In this document: positions 24,100 through 34,667 of the stretch, piece by piece
Numbering within the stretch: position 1 is the stretch's first letter
How the letters are laid out: each line of letters opens with the position of its first letter
Assembly: GCF_001757355.1 (NCBI RefSeq)
Contig: NZ_MINO01000006.1
Coordinates: forward strand, 1 to 64,000
Direction: 5' to 3'
Origin: Sphingobium phenoxybenzoativorans
GTDB taxonomy: Bacteria; Pseudomonadota; Alphaproteobacteria; Sphingomonadales; Sphingomonadaceae
DNA: 64,000 bases
Made by a program: the position numbers and the translations under genes
Notes under the pieces: generated by a model
What the model was told of the DNA's origin: nothing
What the model saw: only the letters and a program-made list of their open reading frames with translations
The model's database searches: none

Positions 24100-25290
24100 C
24101 TACTCTATGTCGGGAAGGGAGAGGGTGGCAATCGCCTGCGCGGCAATGCCTTCGCCACGGCCGGTAAAACCCAGCCGCTCGGTCGTGGTGGCCTTTACGC
24201 TGACCCGGCCTATCGAAACACCTAGCAGTTCCGCAACCCGTGCGCGCATTGCGTCCCGATGCGGACCAACCTTCGGCCGCTCGCAGATGATCGTCAGGTC
24301 GACATGAGAGATGATGCCGCCCCGCGCCTCTACCCGCTGCCGGGCGAATTCCAGGAAACGCCATGACGCCGCGCCCCGCCATTGCGGGTCAGATGGCGGA
24401 AAGTGGCTGCCAATATCGCCTTCGGCCAGTGCGCCCAGCAACGCATCGACCAGCGCATGCAACGCCACATCGGCGTCGCTATGACCGGACAATCCTTTGT
24501 CATGCGGAACTTGTATTCCGCACAGCCACAATTCTTCCTTCTCGACCAGTCGGTGAACGTCATATCCCAAACCGGTGCGCGCACTCCGGCTTCCGGCAAA
24601 AACCTTCTCCGCCGCGGAGAAATCCTCCGGCAATGTCAGTTTCTCAAGCATTCGATCACCCATAACAAGCGCGACGTCATGACCCGCCGCACGCAATATC
24701 TGCGCATCGTCGGTGGCATCCGTTTCAGCGCTCCACAGCCGATGCGCGGCCAGAATTTCCGCGAAGGCAAATGCCTGAGGAGTTTGCACCCGGTTGATCA
24801 CTGACCGGTCGACAACTTCGCCCAGGACGGTGTCGCCCAGCGCAATCGTATCCACGACCGGAAGAACCGGAATGGCTCCCTGTGCATCACCCAATGCGCT
24901 GAGCAGCCGGTCGATAACGGCGGAGGAAAGAAAGGGCCGCGCCGCATCATGGATCAACACCGTGGAAGGCGAACCCGCCGACGCCAGATGTTCCAGCGCG
25001 GCCCGCACCGATTTCTGCCGGGTGGCGCCGCCAAGGACGACTGCGATCGGGCTGCGCCCACCCATCGCCGCCATGACGGCCTGTTCCTGTCCCTCGCCGG
25101 TCACAAGCAGAACCCCATCGATTCCGTCATGCTCGGCCAGCCGGTCAAAGGCATGGGCCAGCACCGCCCTGCCGCCAATCCTGCGGAATTGCTTCGGGGT
25201 ATCGCCACCGGCGCGCTCGCCTCGGCCCGCTGCGACGATAATGGCGATGGTTGCGCCGTCGATGGACCCCAATGTCATGACGCGCCGCAT
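24100..25290 (-). CDS. ispDF: Bifunctional IspD/IspF, MEP isoprenoid pathway
   Basis: A 396-residue fusion of two non-consecutive MEP-pathway enzymes. The N-terminal IspD (2-C-methyl-D-erythritol 4-phosphate cytidylyltransferase, about residues 10-230) shows IIVAAGRGERAGGDTPKQF and LIHDAARPF. The C-terminal IspF (2-C-methyl-D-erythritol 2,4-cyclodiphosphate synthase, about 238-396) shows GLGYDVHRL, HSDADVALHALVDALLGA and EGDIGSHFPPSD, with the metal-binding Asp/His residues. The fusion is typical of alphaproteobacteria. Two ATGs (25290, 25278) are in frame, and neither has a strong ribosome-binding site. Divergent from dusB. Confidence 0.95.
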   Translation of the reverse strand: MRRVMTLGSIDGATIAIIVAAGRGERAGGDTPKQFRRIGGRAVLAHAFDRLAEHDGIDGVLLVTGEGQEQAVMAAMGGRSPIAVVLGGATRQKSVRAALEHLASAGSPSTVLIHDAARPFLSSAVIDRLLSALGDAQGAIPVLPVVDTIALGDTVLGEVVDRSVINRVQTPQAFAFAEILAAHRLWSAETDATDDAQILRAAGHDVALVMGDRMLEKLTLPEDFSAAEKVFAGSRSARTGLGYDVHRLVEKEELWLCGIQVPHDKGLSGHSDADVALHALVDALLGALAEGDIGSHFPPSDPQWRGAASWRFLEFARQRVEARGGIISHVDLTIICERPKVGPHRDAMRARVAELLGVSIGRVSVKATTTERLGFTGRGEGIAAQAIATLSLPDIE

Positions 25291-25349
25291 AGCCCAGCAG
25301 GATGGGTCCCGCCAGTATCTTGCTGATTTGCCCTATACAGGCTAAGGCG

Positions 25350-25368
25350 CTGCCTGATTTTTAGGCAG
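25350..25368 (+). promoter_or_regulatory. Small hairpin at the dusB start
   Basis: CTGCCT (25350-25355) and AGGCAG (25363-25368) flank a T-rich 7-nt loop, 4 nt before the dusB ATG. The right arm includes the only purine-rich stretch that could act as a ribosome-binding site, so the hairpin could restrain translation. It is short and may be chance. Confidence 0.25.
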
Positions 25369-25372
25369 AGCA

Positions 25373-26371
25373 ATGCAGCAGTTGAAGTCCATTTCCATTG
25401 GCGGCGTCATTATCGACGCCCCCGTTATCCTCGCGCCGATGACTGGCGTGACCGATATGCCGTTCCGTACCCTCGTGCGGCGCTACGGCTGCGGCCTCAA
25501 TGTGACCGAGATGATCGCTTCCGCGGCCATGATTCGCGAAACCCGCCAGTCATTGCAGAAGGCCGCCTGGCACCCGGTGGAGGAACCGGTGTCCATGCAG
25601 CTTGCCGGATGCTCGCCCGTGGAAATGGCGGAGGCTGCAAAGCTCAATGCAGATCGCGGCGCGGCGATCATCGATATCAATATGGGCTGCCCGGTGAAGA
25701 AGGTCGTCAACGGCGACGCCGGCAGTGCCCTGATGCGGGACCTGCCGCTTGCGGCTGCGCTGATCGAAGCTACCGTCAAGGCTGTCGATGTGCCCGTCAC
25801 GGTCAAGATGCGGATGGGCTGGGACCATGCCAGCCTGAACGCCCCGGAACTCGCCCGTATTGCGCAGGATCTCGGTGCAAAGATGATCACCGTACATGGC
25901 CGGACCCGGAACCAGATGTATAAGGGTTCTGCCGACTGGGCCTTCGTACGGAAGGTCAAGGATGCCGTTTCGCTTCCGGTCATCGTCAATGGCGACATCT
26001 GTTCGATCGAGGATGCCGAGACTGCGCTGGCCCAGAGCGGCGCAGATGGCGTCATGATCGGGCGGGGCGCTTATGGCCGCCCCTGGCTCATCGGGCAGGT
26101 GATGCACTGGTTCGCCACCGGCCAGCACCGCCCGGACCCATCGATCGATGAACAATATGCGGTGATCTCCGGCCACTATCGCGCGATGCTCGACCATTAT
26201 GGACGCGAAACCGGCGTAAACATGGCGCGCAAGCATATCGGCTGGTATACAAAGGGGCTGCCCGGTTCGGCGGAATTCCGCAATGCCGTCAATCAGGAAC
26301 CGGATGCGGACAAGGCGTTGGCCATGCTCGCCCGTTTCTACGATCCCTTTCTGGCGCGTGCGGCTGCTTGA
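25373..26371 (+). CDS. dusB: tRNA-dihydrouridine synthase B
   Basis: A 332-residue flavoenzyme that reduces uridine to dihydrouridine in tRNA (historically NifR3). Motifs: [13 protein letters not shown] near the N-terminus, the catalytic-Cys segment [10 protein letters not shown] (about residues 102-111), [14 protein letters not shown] (about 172-185), VIVNGDICS and [13 protein letters not shown]. It heads the ntrBC operon, as in most alphaproteobacteria, and its TGA overlaps the TTG start of ntrB by 4 nt. Confidence 0.95.
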   Translation: MQQLKSISIGGVIIDAPVILAPMTGVTDMPFRTLVRRYGCGLNVTEMIASAAMIRETRQSLQKAAWHPVEEPVSMQLAGCSPVEMAEAAKLNADRGAAIIDINMGCPVKKVVNGDAGSALMRDLPLAAALIEATVKAVDVPVTVKMRMGWDHASLNAPELARIAQDLGAKMITVHGRTRNQMYKGSADWAFVRKVKDAVSLPVIVNGDICSIEDAETALAQSGADGVMIGRGAYGRPWLIGQVMHWFATGQHRPDPSIDEQYAVISGHYRAMLDHYGRETGVNMARKHIGWYTKGLPGSAEFRNAVNQEPDADKALAMLARFYDPFLARAAA

Positions 26372-27477
26372 CCGTGGCCGTCGGGCCGGCCCCCCCAAGC
26401 AGACAGGGCCGCGAGCAGCCATCGCTCGCTGATATCGTAACCGCCTATCCGGTGGCGACCCTGGTGGTCGACCCGGACAACCGGATCGCCAACGCCAATG
26501 TACGGGCAGAAACCCTGCTGAATATGGCGCGATCAGCCATTGTTGGCAGCGATATTACGCGCACCATCCGCATGGCGGATGTCCAGGGCCGTTTCGATAT
26601 CTGGCACACTGACAAGCCGCTTTCCGCCTATGACGTGCAGGTTCATGCCGGGCGGACCGCGGCGATGGAGGTTGACCTTATGGTCGCGCCAATTCCCGAT
26701 CATGAGGGCTGGCGCGTCGTGTCCATTCATGTGCAGAGCGAGGCGCAGAAAATCGCTCAGCGCCGCACAGCCGGCGGCACGCGATCGGCCATGGGCGCCG
26801 CGGCGATACTGGCGCACGAGATCAAGAATCCGCTCTCCGGCATCAGGGGCGCCGCTCAGTTGCTGGAAAGCGAGAATGACGCTGGCGCATCGACCCTCAC
26901 CCAACTCATCTGCAATGAAGTCGATCGGATTGCGGCGCTGATCGACCGCATGCAGGATTTCACGACCGACCGTCCCCTGACATGCGGGCCGGAGAATATC
27001 TATCCTTTGATCGACAGGGCTGCGCGGCTGGCATCGGCCGGTTTTGGGCAGAATATCAAGATCACCAAGAGATATGATCCCTCTCTGCCTTTCGCGATCA
27101 TCAATGATGATGCATTGGTGCAGGTGATGATCAACCTCCTCAAAAATGCGGCGGAGGCTCTGGAGGGCGTGGAAAAACCGCAGGTCCGCATTGTCACCGC
27201 TTTCCGTCATGGTGTCTCGGTCATGATGGGCAGCGGCAAGGGTAATGCTGTCCTGCCGATAGAGATATTGGTGATCGACAATGGTCCCGGCGTGCCGGAG
27301 AATATCCGGGATCATCTTTTCAATCCCTTCATCACGGGCAAACGCGACGGGCAGGGGCTTGGGCTGGCGCTCGTAGATAAGCTTGTGCGCGACATGAACG
27401 GATTTGTGCAGCATATGCGGGACGACGATGCAGGCGAGACGACCTTTCGCATCCTGCTTCCGATGGGGATGGGATGA
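26368..27477 (+). CDS. ntrB: Nitrogen regulation sensor histidine kinase NtrB
   Basis: A 369-residue cytosolic sensor kinase/phosphatase that controls NtrC in response to PII. A PAS domain occupies about residues 18-125, the HisKA phospho-acceptor is H150 in [11 protein letters not shown], and the ATPase domain has an N-box ([10 protein letters not shown]), a G1 box ([12 protein letters not shown]) and a G2 box (GQGLGLALV). No membrane segments. The start is read as TTG at 26368 in a TTGA overlap with dusB; a GTG two codons later is also possible. The stop overlaps ntrC by 4 nt. Confidence 0.94.
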   Translation: MTVAVGPAPPSRQGREQPSLADIVTAYPVATLVVDPDNRIANANVRAETLLNMARSAIVGSDITRTIRMADVQGRFDIWHTDKPLSAYDVQVHAGRTAAMEVDLMVAPIPDHEGWRVVSIHVQSEAQKIAQRRTAGGTRSAMGAAAILAHEIKNPLSGIRGAAQLLESENDAGASTLTQLICNEVDRIAALIDRMQDFTTDRPLTCGPENIYPLIDRAARLASAGFGQNIKITKRYDPSLPFAIINDDALVQVMINLLKNAAEALEGVEKPQVRIVTAFRHGVSVMMGSGKGNAVLPIEILVIDNGPGVPENIRDHLFNPFITGKRDGQGLGLALVDKLVRDMNGFVQHMRDDDAGETTFRILLPMGMG

Positions 27478-28931
27478 TGGGGCAAGCCACCGGCAAGATT
27501 CTGGTCGTCGATGACGATCCCGCCATTTGCATCGTGGTGGGCGAGGCGCTCCGACGTCAAGGACACAAGGTCAAAACCGCTGCATCCATAAGAGAGCGCA
27601 CAGCCCTGATGTGCGATTTTGCGCCGGACGTCCTTATCACCGACGTCATGCTGCCGGACGGGGATGGGTTGGAAGGGGTTGCGGACCTGATCGCCCAGGA
27701 CCCGGCCATGAACGTGATCATCCTGTCTGCGCAAAATACCCTCAACACTGCCGTTCGCGCCACGGAGAAGGGGGCCTTTGAATATCTCCCCAAGCCCTTC
27801 GATCTGAATGAACTGACCCGCGCAGTCGCCGATGCGATCACCATCCGTCAGCAATCGGATGGCGACGAGGAAAGAGACTCGCTCGGCGCCAGCAGTGACG
27901 GTATGCCACTGGTTGGCCGCTCTCCGGCGATGCAAGAAGTTTACAGGACAATCGCCAGGGTCATCTCCAACGATCTGAGCATCCTGGTGCTCGGCGAATC
28001 CGGCACCGGCAAGGAACTGGTGGCGCAGGCCATTCACGGTCTTGGCCGGCGGCGGGCAAAGCCCTTCGTCGCCATCAACATGGCCGCGATTCCCCGCGAA
28101 CTTATTGAGGCTGAACTGTTCGGCTATGAGCGGGGTGCCTTTACCGGCGCGCATACCCGGACCGCTGGCAAATTCGAACAGGCCGAGGGCGGCACGCTGT
28201 TCCTGGACGAAATTGGCGACATGCCCATGGAGGCACAGACGCGGCTGCTGCGCGTACTTCAATCGGGTGAGGTCACTACGGTTGGCGGCTCGACGCCGGT
28301 CAAGGTCAATGTCCGCATCATCGCTGCGACCAATCAGCAATTGCCTGCACTGATCGCCGAGAGCCGTTTTCGCGAAGATCTCTATTATCGCCTGAACGTC
28401 GTCCCGATCTCTCTGCCTGCCTTGCGCGAGCGCGGCGAGGATGTTGCTCTCCTTGCCCGCCATTTCCTGGATATCGCCGCCAATGAAGGGCTGCCGCGCA
28501 AGACCCTAGCCGACGATGCCGCAGGATTGCTCGGTGGCTATCATTGGCCGGGCAATGTGCGTGAATTGCAGAATCTGATGCAGCGTATGGCCGTGCTGAG
28601 CCGGGAAAATGTCATTACAGGCGAGATCGTCCGGCAGAATCTCTCGCTGGATTCCATTGCGGGCGCGCACGCCAGCGCCAGCGCGGATAATCTGGCCGCG
28701 TCCATGCGGGAATGGCTTCGTAGCCAGTTGGGTGTCGGCCAGACGCCGCGGGAAACACTGCATGACGATATGCTGGCGATCGTTGAACCAGTGCTGCTAC
28801 GGGAAACCTTGCGCAGTGTGGATGGCAATCAGATACGCGCGGCCAGCCTCCTGGGGATCAACCGGAACACTCTGCGCAAAAAGCTGACAGACTATGGTCT
28901 CGATCCGGCGAATATCCGGCAAGGCGAATAA
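27474..28931 (+). CDS. ntrC: Nitrogen regulation response regulator NtrC
   Basis: A 485-residue sigma54 activator. The receiver domain has the phospho-acceptor D57 in [12 protein letters not shown]. The AAA+ domain has Walker A GESGTGKE (about 174-181), an intact sigma54-contact loop GAFTGA (221-226) and Walker [12 protein letters not shown]. The C-terminal Fis-type helix-turn-helix includes [19 protein letters not shown]. All parts expected for an active enhancer-binding protein are present, in contrast to the neighbouring NtrX. Translationally coupled to ntrB. Confidence 0.95.
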   Translation: MMGQATGKILVVDDDPAICIVVGEALRRQGHKVKTAASIRERTALMCDFAPDVLITDVMLPDGDGLEGVADLIAQDPAMNVIILSAQNTLNTAVRATEKGAFEYLPKPFDLNELTRAVADAITIRQQSDGDEERDSLGASSDGMPLVGRSPAMQEVYRTIARVISNDLSILVLGESGTGKELVAQAIHGLGRRRAKPFVAINMAAIPRELIEAELFGYERGAFTGAHTRTAGKFEQAEGGTLFLDEIGDMPMEAQTRLLRVLQSGEVTTVGGSTPVKVNVRIIAATNQQLPALIAESRFREDLYYRLNVVPISLPALRERGEDVALLARHFLDIAANEGLPRKTLADDAAGLLGGYHWPGNVRELQNLMQRMAVLSRENVITGEIVRQNLSLDSIAGAHASASADNLAASMREWLRSQLGVGQTPRETLHDDMLAIVEPVLLRETLRSVDGNQIRAASLLGINRNTLRKKLTDYGLDPANIRQGE

Positions 28932-29040
28932 CCCCGACCATGGTCCATTTCGACCAACCGGCCAAGACTGTCGCCCAACGGGAGATTGACAGCAAATTGC
29001 TGTGTTTGATTGGGCACGCTATTGTTGTATTGATGCAACG

Positions 29041-31308
29041 ATGACGGACGAAGCGATTGATCCTGCTGGCGATGGCGAGGCCAAGGACTGGCGTCGATTC
29101 CTGCCGGCGAGCATGCGGTCGCGCGATTTTGCCGTCCTGCTTGAAATCGGCACGTTATTGCTGTTTCTGTGCACGGCCGGCCTTACCTACATGCTGGTTT
29201 CCAGCCAGGGCCAATCATATACACTGTTGACCCCGCCAATCGTTGCGCTCCTGCTGGTCGCCAATCTGGTGCCTGCAATCGCTTTGCTCGTGCTGCTCGG
29301 ACGGCGCGTTGCGAAGCGGAGGGCGGCGCGTTCGGCCGTCGGCAGCGACGGGCAGCTTCATGTCCGACTTGTCGCCATCTTCTCCACAATCGCCAGCGTA
29401 CCGATGCTTCTGGTCGTGATCTTCGCCTCGCTGCTGTTCCAATATGGCGTACAGTTCTGGTTCTCGGACAGCGCGCGAGGGATGCTGCAGAACGCCAGCG
29501 ACTTTGCGCGCGGATATTATGAACAGAATGTCCGTGAGGTCGGTGACGAGACTCTGACGATGGCAAGCGACCTGCGCGACTATCTCGCGCAGCAAAGCGT
29601 CTCCAGCCCGAAGTTCGCCGAAGGTTATATCTATCAGGTCGTAACCCGGAAGTTGAATCGCTCTGCGATCATAGAGATTGGCAAGGACGGCGTCGCGCGT
29701 ACCGCCGCCACGGTCGATCCAGACAGCCGGCCGGCAGAACAGATTCTGTCCAAGGCCGTTATCGACAAGCTTTCTGGTGGGGAAAATGTCGTCGTCAATA
29801 CGCGGCCGGACCAAATCGAAGCCTTCACGCTGCTCGACCCGGACGCGAAAATCTATCTCTACGCCACCCGCGACGCCGACGCGCCTGCGTTCAGCCAAGT
29901 GGAGCGAGCGCAAGCTGTGCTCACCGACTATGACGCCTTTGCCGCGCGTTCCCGCCAGTTGCAGCTTCGCTTCAACATCGCCCTGTTTTTCGGATCGCTG
30001 CTCCTGGTGGGCATAGCGGTCTGGATCGCGCTGAAAGTCGCCGACTGGCTTGTCCGTCCAGTGAATGAGTTGGTGGATGCCGCCCGCCGTATCACGGCAG
30101 GAGATCTCTCGACCCGCGTCTCCGGCCCACATGCCCGCGACGAGATCGGTACCCTCGCCAGCGCCTTCAATCGCATGACGCAGCGGCTGGAGGCGCAGAC
30201 CGGCGCGCTGGTCGCCGCCAACGGCCAGCTCGACAATCGCCGCGCCTTTATCGAAGCAATCCTGTCCGGCGTAACGGCGGGCGTGCTGTCGGTTGACCAG
30301 ACAGGCATGGTCCGACTGATGAACAGTTCCGCCCTCGCCATATTGGTGGAGGAGGGGGATGATCCCCTAGGCAAGCCGCTGTCGGCGCTATCTGTCGAAC
30401 TGGCGGAGTTGGTTGATGGCGGAGAGAATGCCGCGATCGTCCAGGTACGGGCGCATAGCGACCTGCGCACCCTTGCCGTCAAAGTGTCGAAAGATGCATC
30501 GGGCCACGTCCTCACCTTTGACGACATCACCCAACAACTCTCCGACCAGCGCCGCGCCGCATGGTCTGATGTCGCACGCCGCATCGCTCATGAGATCAAG
30601 AACCCGCTGACGCCCATCCAGCTCGCCGCCGAACGGCTGCAGCGGCGCTATGCGGGCGAGATTACCAATGATCCCAGCACCTTTACTCGACTTACCGGCA
30701 CTATAGTCCGTCAGGTGAGCGATTTGCGCCGTATCGTCGACGAATTCTCATCTTTTGCACGTATGCCCAAGCCGCTTTTCCGGCGGGAGGCTATCGCGGA
30801 TATCGCTCGCCATTCGCTGTTCCTTCACGAGGTCGCGCATCCCAATATCGCTTTCGAGTTTCATTCGGACGTTGGTGGCATGGAAATCGTCTGCGACCGG
30901 CGGCAGATCGCCCAGGCTCTGACCAACATCGTCAAGAACGCAGTCGAGGCGATCGAACCCAAACCCTCGCGAGAGGATGGCGGCTTGGCGGGCCATGTGC
31001 GCATGGACCTGTCGCTCGAAGATGATGGGAAACTGCTCATCATGGTGACTGATGACGGCATCGGCCTACCACCCGAACGTGACCGCATTTTGGAACCCTA
31101 TATGACAACGCGGGCGAAGGGGACGGGACTTGGCCTCGCCATCGTCCAGAAGATCATCGAGGAACATGCCGGAGAATTGTCATTCACGGATGCGATTGGC
31201 GGCGGCGCGTGCGTGTCGATCTCGCTCGACCTGACGGCGCTGGAAAAAATGGAAGAAGGCCGGGATACGGCACCTGTGAAAGGAATAGTGACGGCTCATG
31301 ACGCTTGA
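29041..31308 (+). CDS. ntrY: Sensor histidine kinase NtrY
   Basis: A membrane sensor kinase of about 755 residues. The N-terminal region has several transmembrane segments (including LLEIGTLLLFLCTAGLTYML and VALLLVANLVPAIALLVLL) and a long extracytoplasmic part, then a further helix before HAMP (VARRITAGDLSTRV-like region). A PAS-like segment, the HisKA motif HEIKNPLTPIQLAAERLQRR and the ATPase boxes (NIVKNAVEAIE, DDGIGLPPERD, GTGLGLAIV) follow. The ATG at 29041 is preferred over an upstream TTG at 29002, whose residues look unrelated, although no strong ribosome-binding site is seen. It overlaps ntrX by 11 nt. NtrY/NtrX is a second nitrogen- or redox-related system in alphaproteobacteria. 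Confidence 0.93.
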   Translation: MTDEAIDPAGDGEAKDWRRFLPASMRSRDFAVLLEIGTLLLFLCTAGLTYMLVSSQGQSYTLLTPPIVALLLVANLVPAIALLVLLGRRVAKRRAARSAVGSDGQLHVRLVAIFSTIASVPMLLVVIFASLLFQYGVQFWFSDSARGMLQNASDFARGYYEQNVREVGDETLTMASDLRDYLAQQSVSSPKFAEGYIYQVVTRKLNRSAIIEIGKDGVARTAATVDPDSRPAEQILSKAVIDKLSGGENVVVNTRPDQIEAFTLLDPDAKIYLYATRDADAPAFSQVERAQAVLTDYDAFAARSRQLQLRFNIALFFGSLLLVGIAVWIALKVADWLVRPVNELVDAARRITAGDLSTRVSGPHARDEIGTLASAFNRMTQRLEAQTGALVAANGQLDNRRAFIEAILSGVTAGVLSVDQTGMVRLMNSSALAILVEEGDDPLGKPLSALSVELAELVDGGENAAIVQVRAHSDLRTLAVKVSKDASGHVLTFDDITQQLSDQRRAAWSDVARRIAHEIKNPLTPIQLAAERLQRRYAGEITNDPSTFTRLTGTIVRQVSDLRRIVDEFSSFARMPKPLFRREAIADIARHSLFLHEVAHPNIAFEFHSDVGGMEIVCDRRQIAQALTNIVKNAVEAIEPKPSREDGGLAGHVRMDLSLEDDGKLLIMVTDDGIGLPPERDRILEPYMTTRAKGTGLGLAIVQKIIEEHAGELSFTDAIGGGACVSISLDLTALEKMEEGRDTAPVKGIVTAHDA

Positions 31309-32674
31309 TGTTCTGATTGTCGACGATGAGGAGGATATCCGGGATCTCGTCGCGGGCGTGCTGGAGGATGAGGGGTACGAGACTCGCACCGCCGCCCACA
31401 GTGACGCCGCCATCGAAGCGCTCAGCATGCGCCGGCCCTCGCTGGTCTTGCTTGATGTCTGGCTGCAAGGCTCCCGGCTGGATGGCCTTGAACTGCTGGA
31501 GGAGATCAAGAAGCGCGATCCGTCCATTCCCGTGCTCATGATTTCCGGTCATGGCAATATCGATACCGCCGTGGCGGCGATCCGCCGGGGCGCCGCCGAT
31601 TTCATCGAAAAGCCGTTCGAGGCGGATCGTCTGCTCCATCTTGTCGCCCGCGCGACCGAGACAGAAAGGCTGCGCCGCGAAAATCAGGTTCTGCGCGCCC
31701 GTGTTGGCCAGGATGACGAACTCACCGGCAATTCCAGCGCCATCAACACTGTGCGCGCCACCATCAAAAAAGTTGCAGGCACCGGCAGCAGGGTGCTCAT
31801 CTCCGGTCCGGCGGGCGTTGGCAAAGAAGTCGCCGCCCGTATGCTTCACGCCTGGAGCGGCCGCGCCGACGCGCCCTTCATCATCGTCTCCGCCGCCCGC
31901 ATGGACCCGGAAAGGGTGGAGGAGGAGTTGTTCGGCATAGAGGATCAGGGCGGCATGGTGCGCCCCGGCTTCCTTGAACAGGCGCATGGCGGCACCCTCT
32001 ATCTGGACGAGATAGCGGACATGCCGATCACCACCCAGGGCAAGATTCTGCGCGTTCTTACTGAGCAGAGCTTTACCCGCGTCGGCGGCCAGCGGGTGGT
32101 CAAAGTGGATGTGCGGGTCATCTCCTCCACCGCTCTCGACCTTGCGGCGGAAATTGAGGAAAAGCGTTTCCGCGAGGATCTGTTTTACCGCCTTAACGTC
32201 GTTCCACTCACCATACCGCCTCTGTCGGAACGGCGGGACGATATTCCGCCATTGGTCGAGCATTATTTCGCCCGTTTCGCTGCAGAACGGCGAGTCCCAG
32301 CGCCGGATGTGGCGACGGACGCCATGGCTGCGCTACAGGCTGGCGAATGGCCAGGCAATGTGCGGCAACTGCGCAATGTCATCGAACGGACCATGATCCT
32401 GGCGCCCGGCGACCGCATCGGACGGATCGAGCTGGACATGCTGCCCGCGGAAACCACTGGCGGCGGATCGGCCGAGAGCATGGGGCAGGGGGCCATTATG
32501 GGCGCCCCGCTAAGGGAAGCGCGGGAAAGCTTCGAGCGGGAGTATCTGCGGGTTCAGATACGCCGCTTTTCCGGCAATATCTCGCGCACCGCGACCTTCA
32601 TCGGCATGGAAAGATCCGCTCTGCACCGGAAACTCAAGCTGCTGGGAATCACCGACGGTAAGGATGGCGGCTGA
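31298..32674 (+). CDS. ntrX: Response regulator NtrX, sigma54-contact loop missing
   Basis: A 458-residue NtrC-family regulator. The receiver domain has D53 in LLDVWLQGS. The AAA+ domain has Walker A GPAGVGKE (170-177) and Walker [12 protein letters not shown] (about 231-241). The C-terminal helix-turn-helix is [20 protein letters not shown]. Between ELFG and GGTLYLDE, where NtrC has GAFTGA, this protein reads [17 protein letters not shown] (213-230), so the loop that touches sigma54 is absent. It therefore probably regulates without sigma54, as a DNA-binding repressor or activator of another polymerase form. The first codons overlap ntrY. Confidence 0.93.
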   Translation: MTLDVLIVDDEEDIRDLVAGVLEDEGYETRTAAHSDAAIEALSMRRPSLVLLDVWLQGSRLDGLELLEEIKKRDPSIPVLMISGHGNIDTAVAAIRRGAADFIEKPFEADRLLHLVARATETERLRRENQVLRARVGQDDELTGNSSAINTVRATIKKVAGTGSRVLISGPAGVGKEVAARMLHAWSGRADAPFIIVSAARMDPERVEEELFGIEDQGGMVRPGFLEQAHGGTLYLDEIADMPITTQGKILRVLTEQSFTRVGGQRVVKVDVRVISSTALDLAAEIEEKRFREDLFYRLNVVPLTIPPLSERRDDIPPLVEHYFARFAAERRVPAPDVATDAMAALQAGEWPGNVRQLRNVIERTMILAPGDRIGRIELDMLPAETTGGGSAESMGQGAIMGAPLREARESFEREYLRVQIRRFSGNISRTATFIGMERSALHRKLKLLGITDGKDGG

Positions 32675-32847
32675 CAGAGAAGGGGACCTATCCATATTGG
32701 CCGGACGTGCTGGTCGCATGCCCAATGGACGTCCCTTCGCAATTGCGATATGACCTGATCCGCTCCCCCCGATGCGCGGGGGACGGCACGATGCCCTGCA
32801 AGGGCGCGAGAGCGGGCAACGTCCCGCCAATAAGGAAAGGCTCGATC

Positions 32848-33333
32848 ATGGCCGATAAACTCAACAATCTTCAGGATATTTTCCTGAACAGCCTCCGCAA
32901 GAGCAAGACCCCCGTCACCATGTTTTTGGTCAAGGGCGTAAAGCTTCAGGGCATCATCACCTGGTTCGACAACTTCTCCGTTCTGCTGCGGCGCGATGGA
33001 CAATCGCAGCTCGTCTACAAGCACGCCATTTCCACGGTTATGCCCGCGCAACCGATGGATATGACCGAAGTGCGCAAGAGCGCCGAAGCCAATGACCGCA
33101 AGCCCAAGCTGCTCCAGGAAATCTTCCTGAACGCTGTGCGCAAGTCCGGCGACTCCGTCACCATGTTCCTCGTGAACGGCGTGATGCTTCAGGGTGAGAT
33201 TGCCGCTTACGACCTGTTCTGCATGCTGCTCGGACGCGACGGCATGGTGCAACTGGTCTATAAGCACGCCATATCGACCGTTCAGCCCGCCCATGCGCTC
33301 GACCTCACGGCCGAGGGTGAAGGCGAGGACTGA
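32848..33333 (+). CDS. hfq: Hfq RNA chaperone with two tandem Sm domains
   Basis: A 161-residue Hfq in which the Sm fold occurs twice. Domain 1 (about 8-66) is canonical: LQDIFLN for the proximal RNA face, [13 protein letters not shown] and the Sm2 motif VYKHAIST. A linker of about 21 residues follows. Domain 2 (about 88-147) keeps LQEIFLN and VYKHAIST, but WFDNF has become AYDLF and the RR of LLRRDG is LLGRDG. Standard Hfq is a hexamer of about 80-residue subunits; this chain could form a six-domain ring from three copies. AAGGAAAGG upstream fixes the ATG at 32848. It lies between ntrX and hflX, the usual alphaproteobacterial place for hfq. Confidence 0.95.
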   Translation: MADKLNNLQDIFLNSLRKSKTPVTMFLVKGVKLQGIITWFDNFSVLLRRDGQSQLVYKHAISTVMPAQPMDMTEVRKSAEANDRKPKLLQEIFLNAVRKSGDSVTMFLVNGVMLQGEIAAYDLFCMLLGRDGMVQLVYKHAISTVQPAHALDLTAEGEGED

Positions 33334-33354
33334 TCCCTTCACGGCAGTATCGGC

Positions 33355-34665
33355 ATGAGTGTGTTCGAGCGCGACAGCGATGACGAGGTCACGCGCGGCG
33401 CACGCGCCATCGTGGTGCATGGCGACATGCGTGCGGACCGGCGCGATGTCGATGCCCGGCTGGAGGAGGCGAGGGGACTCGCGCTCGCCATCGGCATCGA
33501 CGTCCGCGCTTCGCAAAGTTTTCGCGTGCGGGAGAAGCGCCCGGCCACGCTGTTTGGCAGCGGGCAGGTGGACAGCATCGCCGCGCTGGCGATGGACCAT
33601 GAGGCAGAGTTGGTCATCGTCGACAATGCCCTGACCCCAGTCCAGCAAAGCAATCTGGAAAAGGGCACGAAGGCTAAGGTCATCGACCGCACCGGCCTAA
33701 TCCTGGAAATCTTCGGTGAACGGGCCGCGACCAATGAGGGGCGGTTGCAGGTGGAGCTTGCCCATCTCGACTATCAGGCCGGACGCCTCGTCAGAAGCTG
33801 GACTCACCTTGAAAGGCAGAGGGGTGGTTTCGGCTTTCTCGGCGGTCCCGGTGAAACCCAGATAGAGGCTGACCGGCGGATGATCCGCGACCGGATGGCG
33901 AAGATCCGCCGCGAACTGGATCAGGTGACCCGCACCCGCGGCCTTCACCGCGCCCGGCGGCAAAAGGCGCCATGGCCGGTGATCGCCTTGGTCGGCTACA
34001 CCAACGCCGGAAAATCAACGCTTTTCAACCGCTTGACGGGTTCTGACGTCATGGCGGAAGACCTGTTGTTCGCAACGCTCGACCCCACCATGCGGCAGAT
34101 CGCACTACCCGGTCTCGACAAAGCGATCCTGTCTGACACGGTGGGTTTCGTCTCGGACCTGCCGACCCAATTGATCGCAGCTTTCCGCGCAACGCTGGAG
34201 GAGGTGATGTCCGCCGACTTGATCGTGCACGTCCGCGATGTCGCTCATCCCGATACAGAGGCGCAGCGCGCCGATGTTCTAGAGGTTCTGGCGGAACTTG
34301 GCGTTATCGGCGAGGCGGCCGACACGCGCCAACCGCCAATCATAGAGGCATGGAACAAGCTCGACCTGCTCGATTCCGAAGCAGCCGCTCATGCCCGTGA
34401 AGTCGCTGCCCGTCAGGATAATGTCGCGCTCGTATCGGCCATGACTGGGGAAGGGGTGGCCAGCCTCCAGCGGCGCATGAGTGATAGCCTGACCGCTGGC
34501 AGTACCGTCTATCATCTGACGCTTGATCCCTCCGACGGCGCCTCGCTCGCCTGGCTGCATGAGCATGGCGAAGTCCTGGCGACGAAGGGCGAGGGGGATA
34601 TTTTACAAGTCGACGCCCGCCTGAGCGACGCTGCGGCGGCGCGATTTGGCGCGCGCAAGGCGTAA
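33355..34665 (+). CDS. hflX: GTPase HflX
   Basis: A 436-residue ribosome-associated GTPase that splits stalled or stressed 70S ribosomes. The N-terminal domain contains KRPATLFGSGQVD and VIDRTGLILEIFGERAAT (about residues 60-125), then a glycine-rich GFLGGPGETQIEADRR linker. The G domain has G1 GYTNAGKST (about 218-226), G3 DTVGF and G4 NKLD. It directly follows hfq (21 nt), as in most relatives. It converges on the GNAT gene, whose stop lies 2 nt away. Confidence 0.96.
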   Translation: MSVFERDSDDEVTRGARAIVVHGDMRADRRDVDARLEEARGLALAIGIDVRASQSFRVREKRPATLFGSGQVDSIAALAMDHEAELVIVDNALTPVQQSNLEKGTKAKVIDRTGLILEIFGERAATNEGRLQVELAHLDYQAGRLVRSWTHLERQRGGFGFLGGPGETQIEADRRMIRDRMAKIRRELDQVTRTRGLHRARRQKAPWPVIALVGYTNAGKSTLFNRLTGSDVMAEDLLFATLDPTMRQIALPGLDKAILSDTVGFVSDLPTQLIAAFRATLEEVMSADLIVHVRDVAHPDTEAQRADVLEVLAELGVIGEAADTRQPPIIEAWNKLDLLDSEAAAHAREVAARQDNVALVSAMTGEGVASLQRRMSDSLTAGSTVYHLTLDPSDGASLAWLHEHGEVLATKGEGDILQVDARLSDAAAARFGARKA

Positions 34666-34667
34666 AA

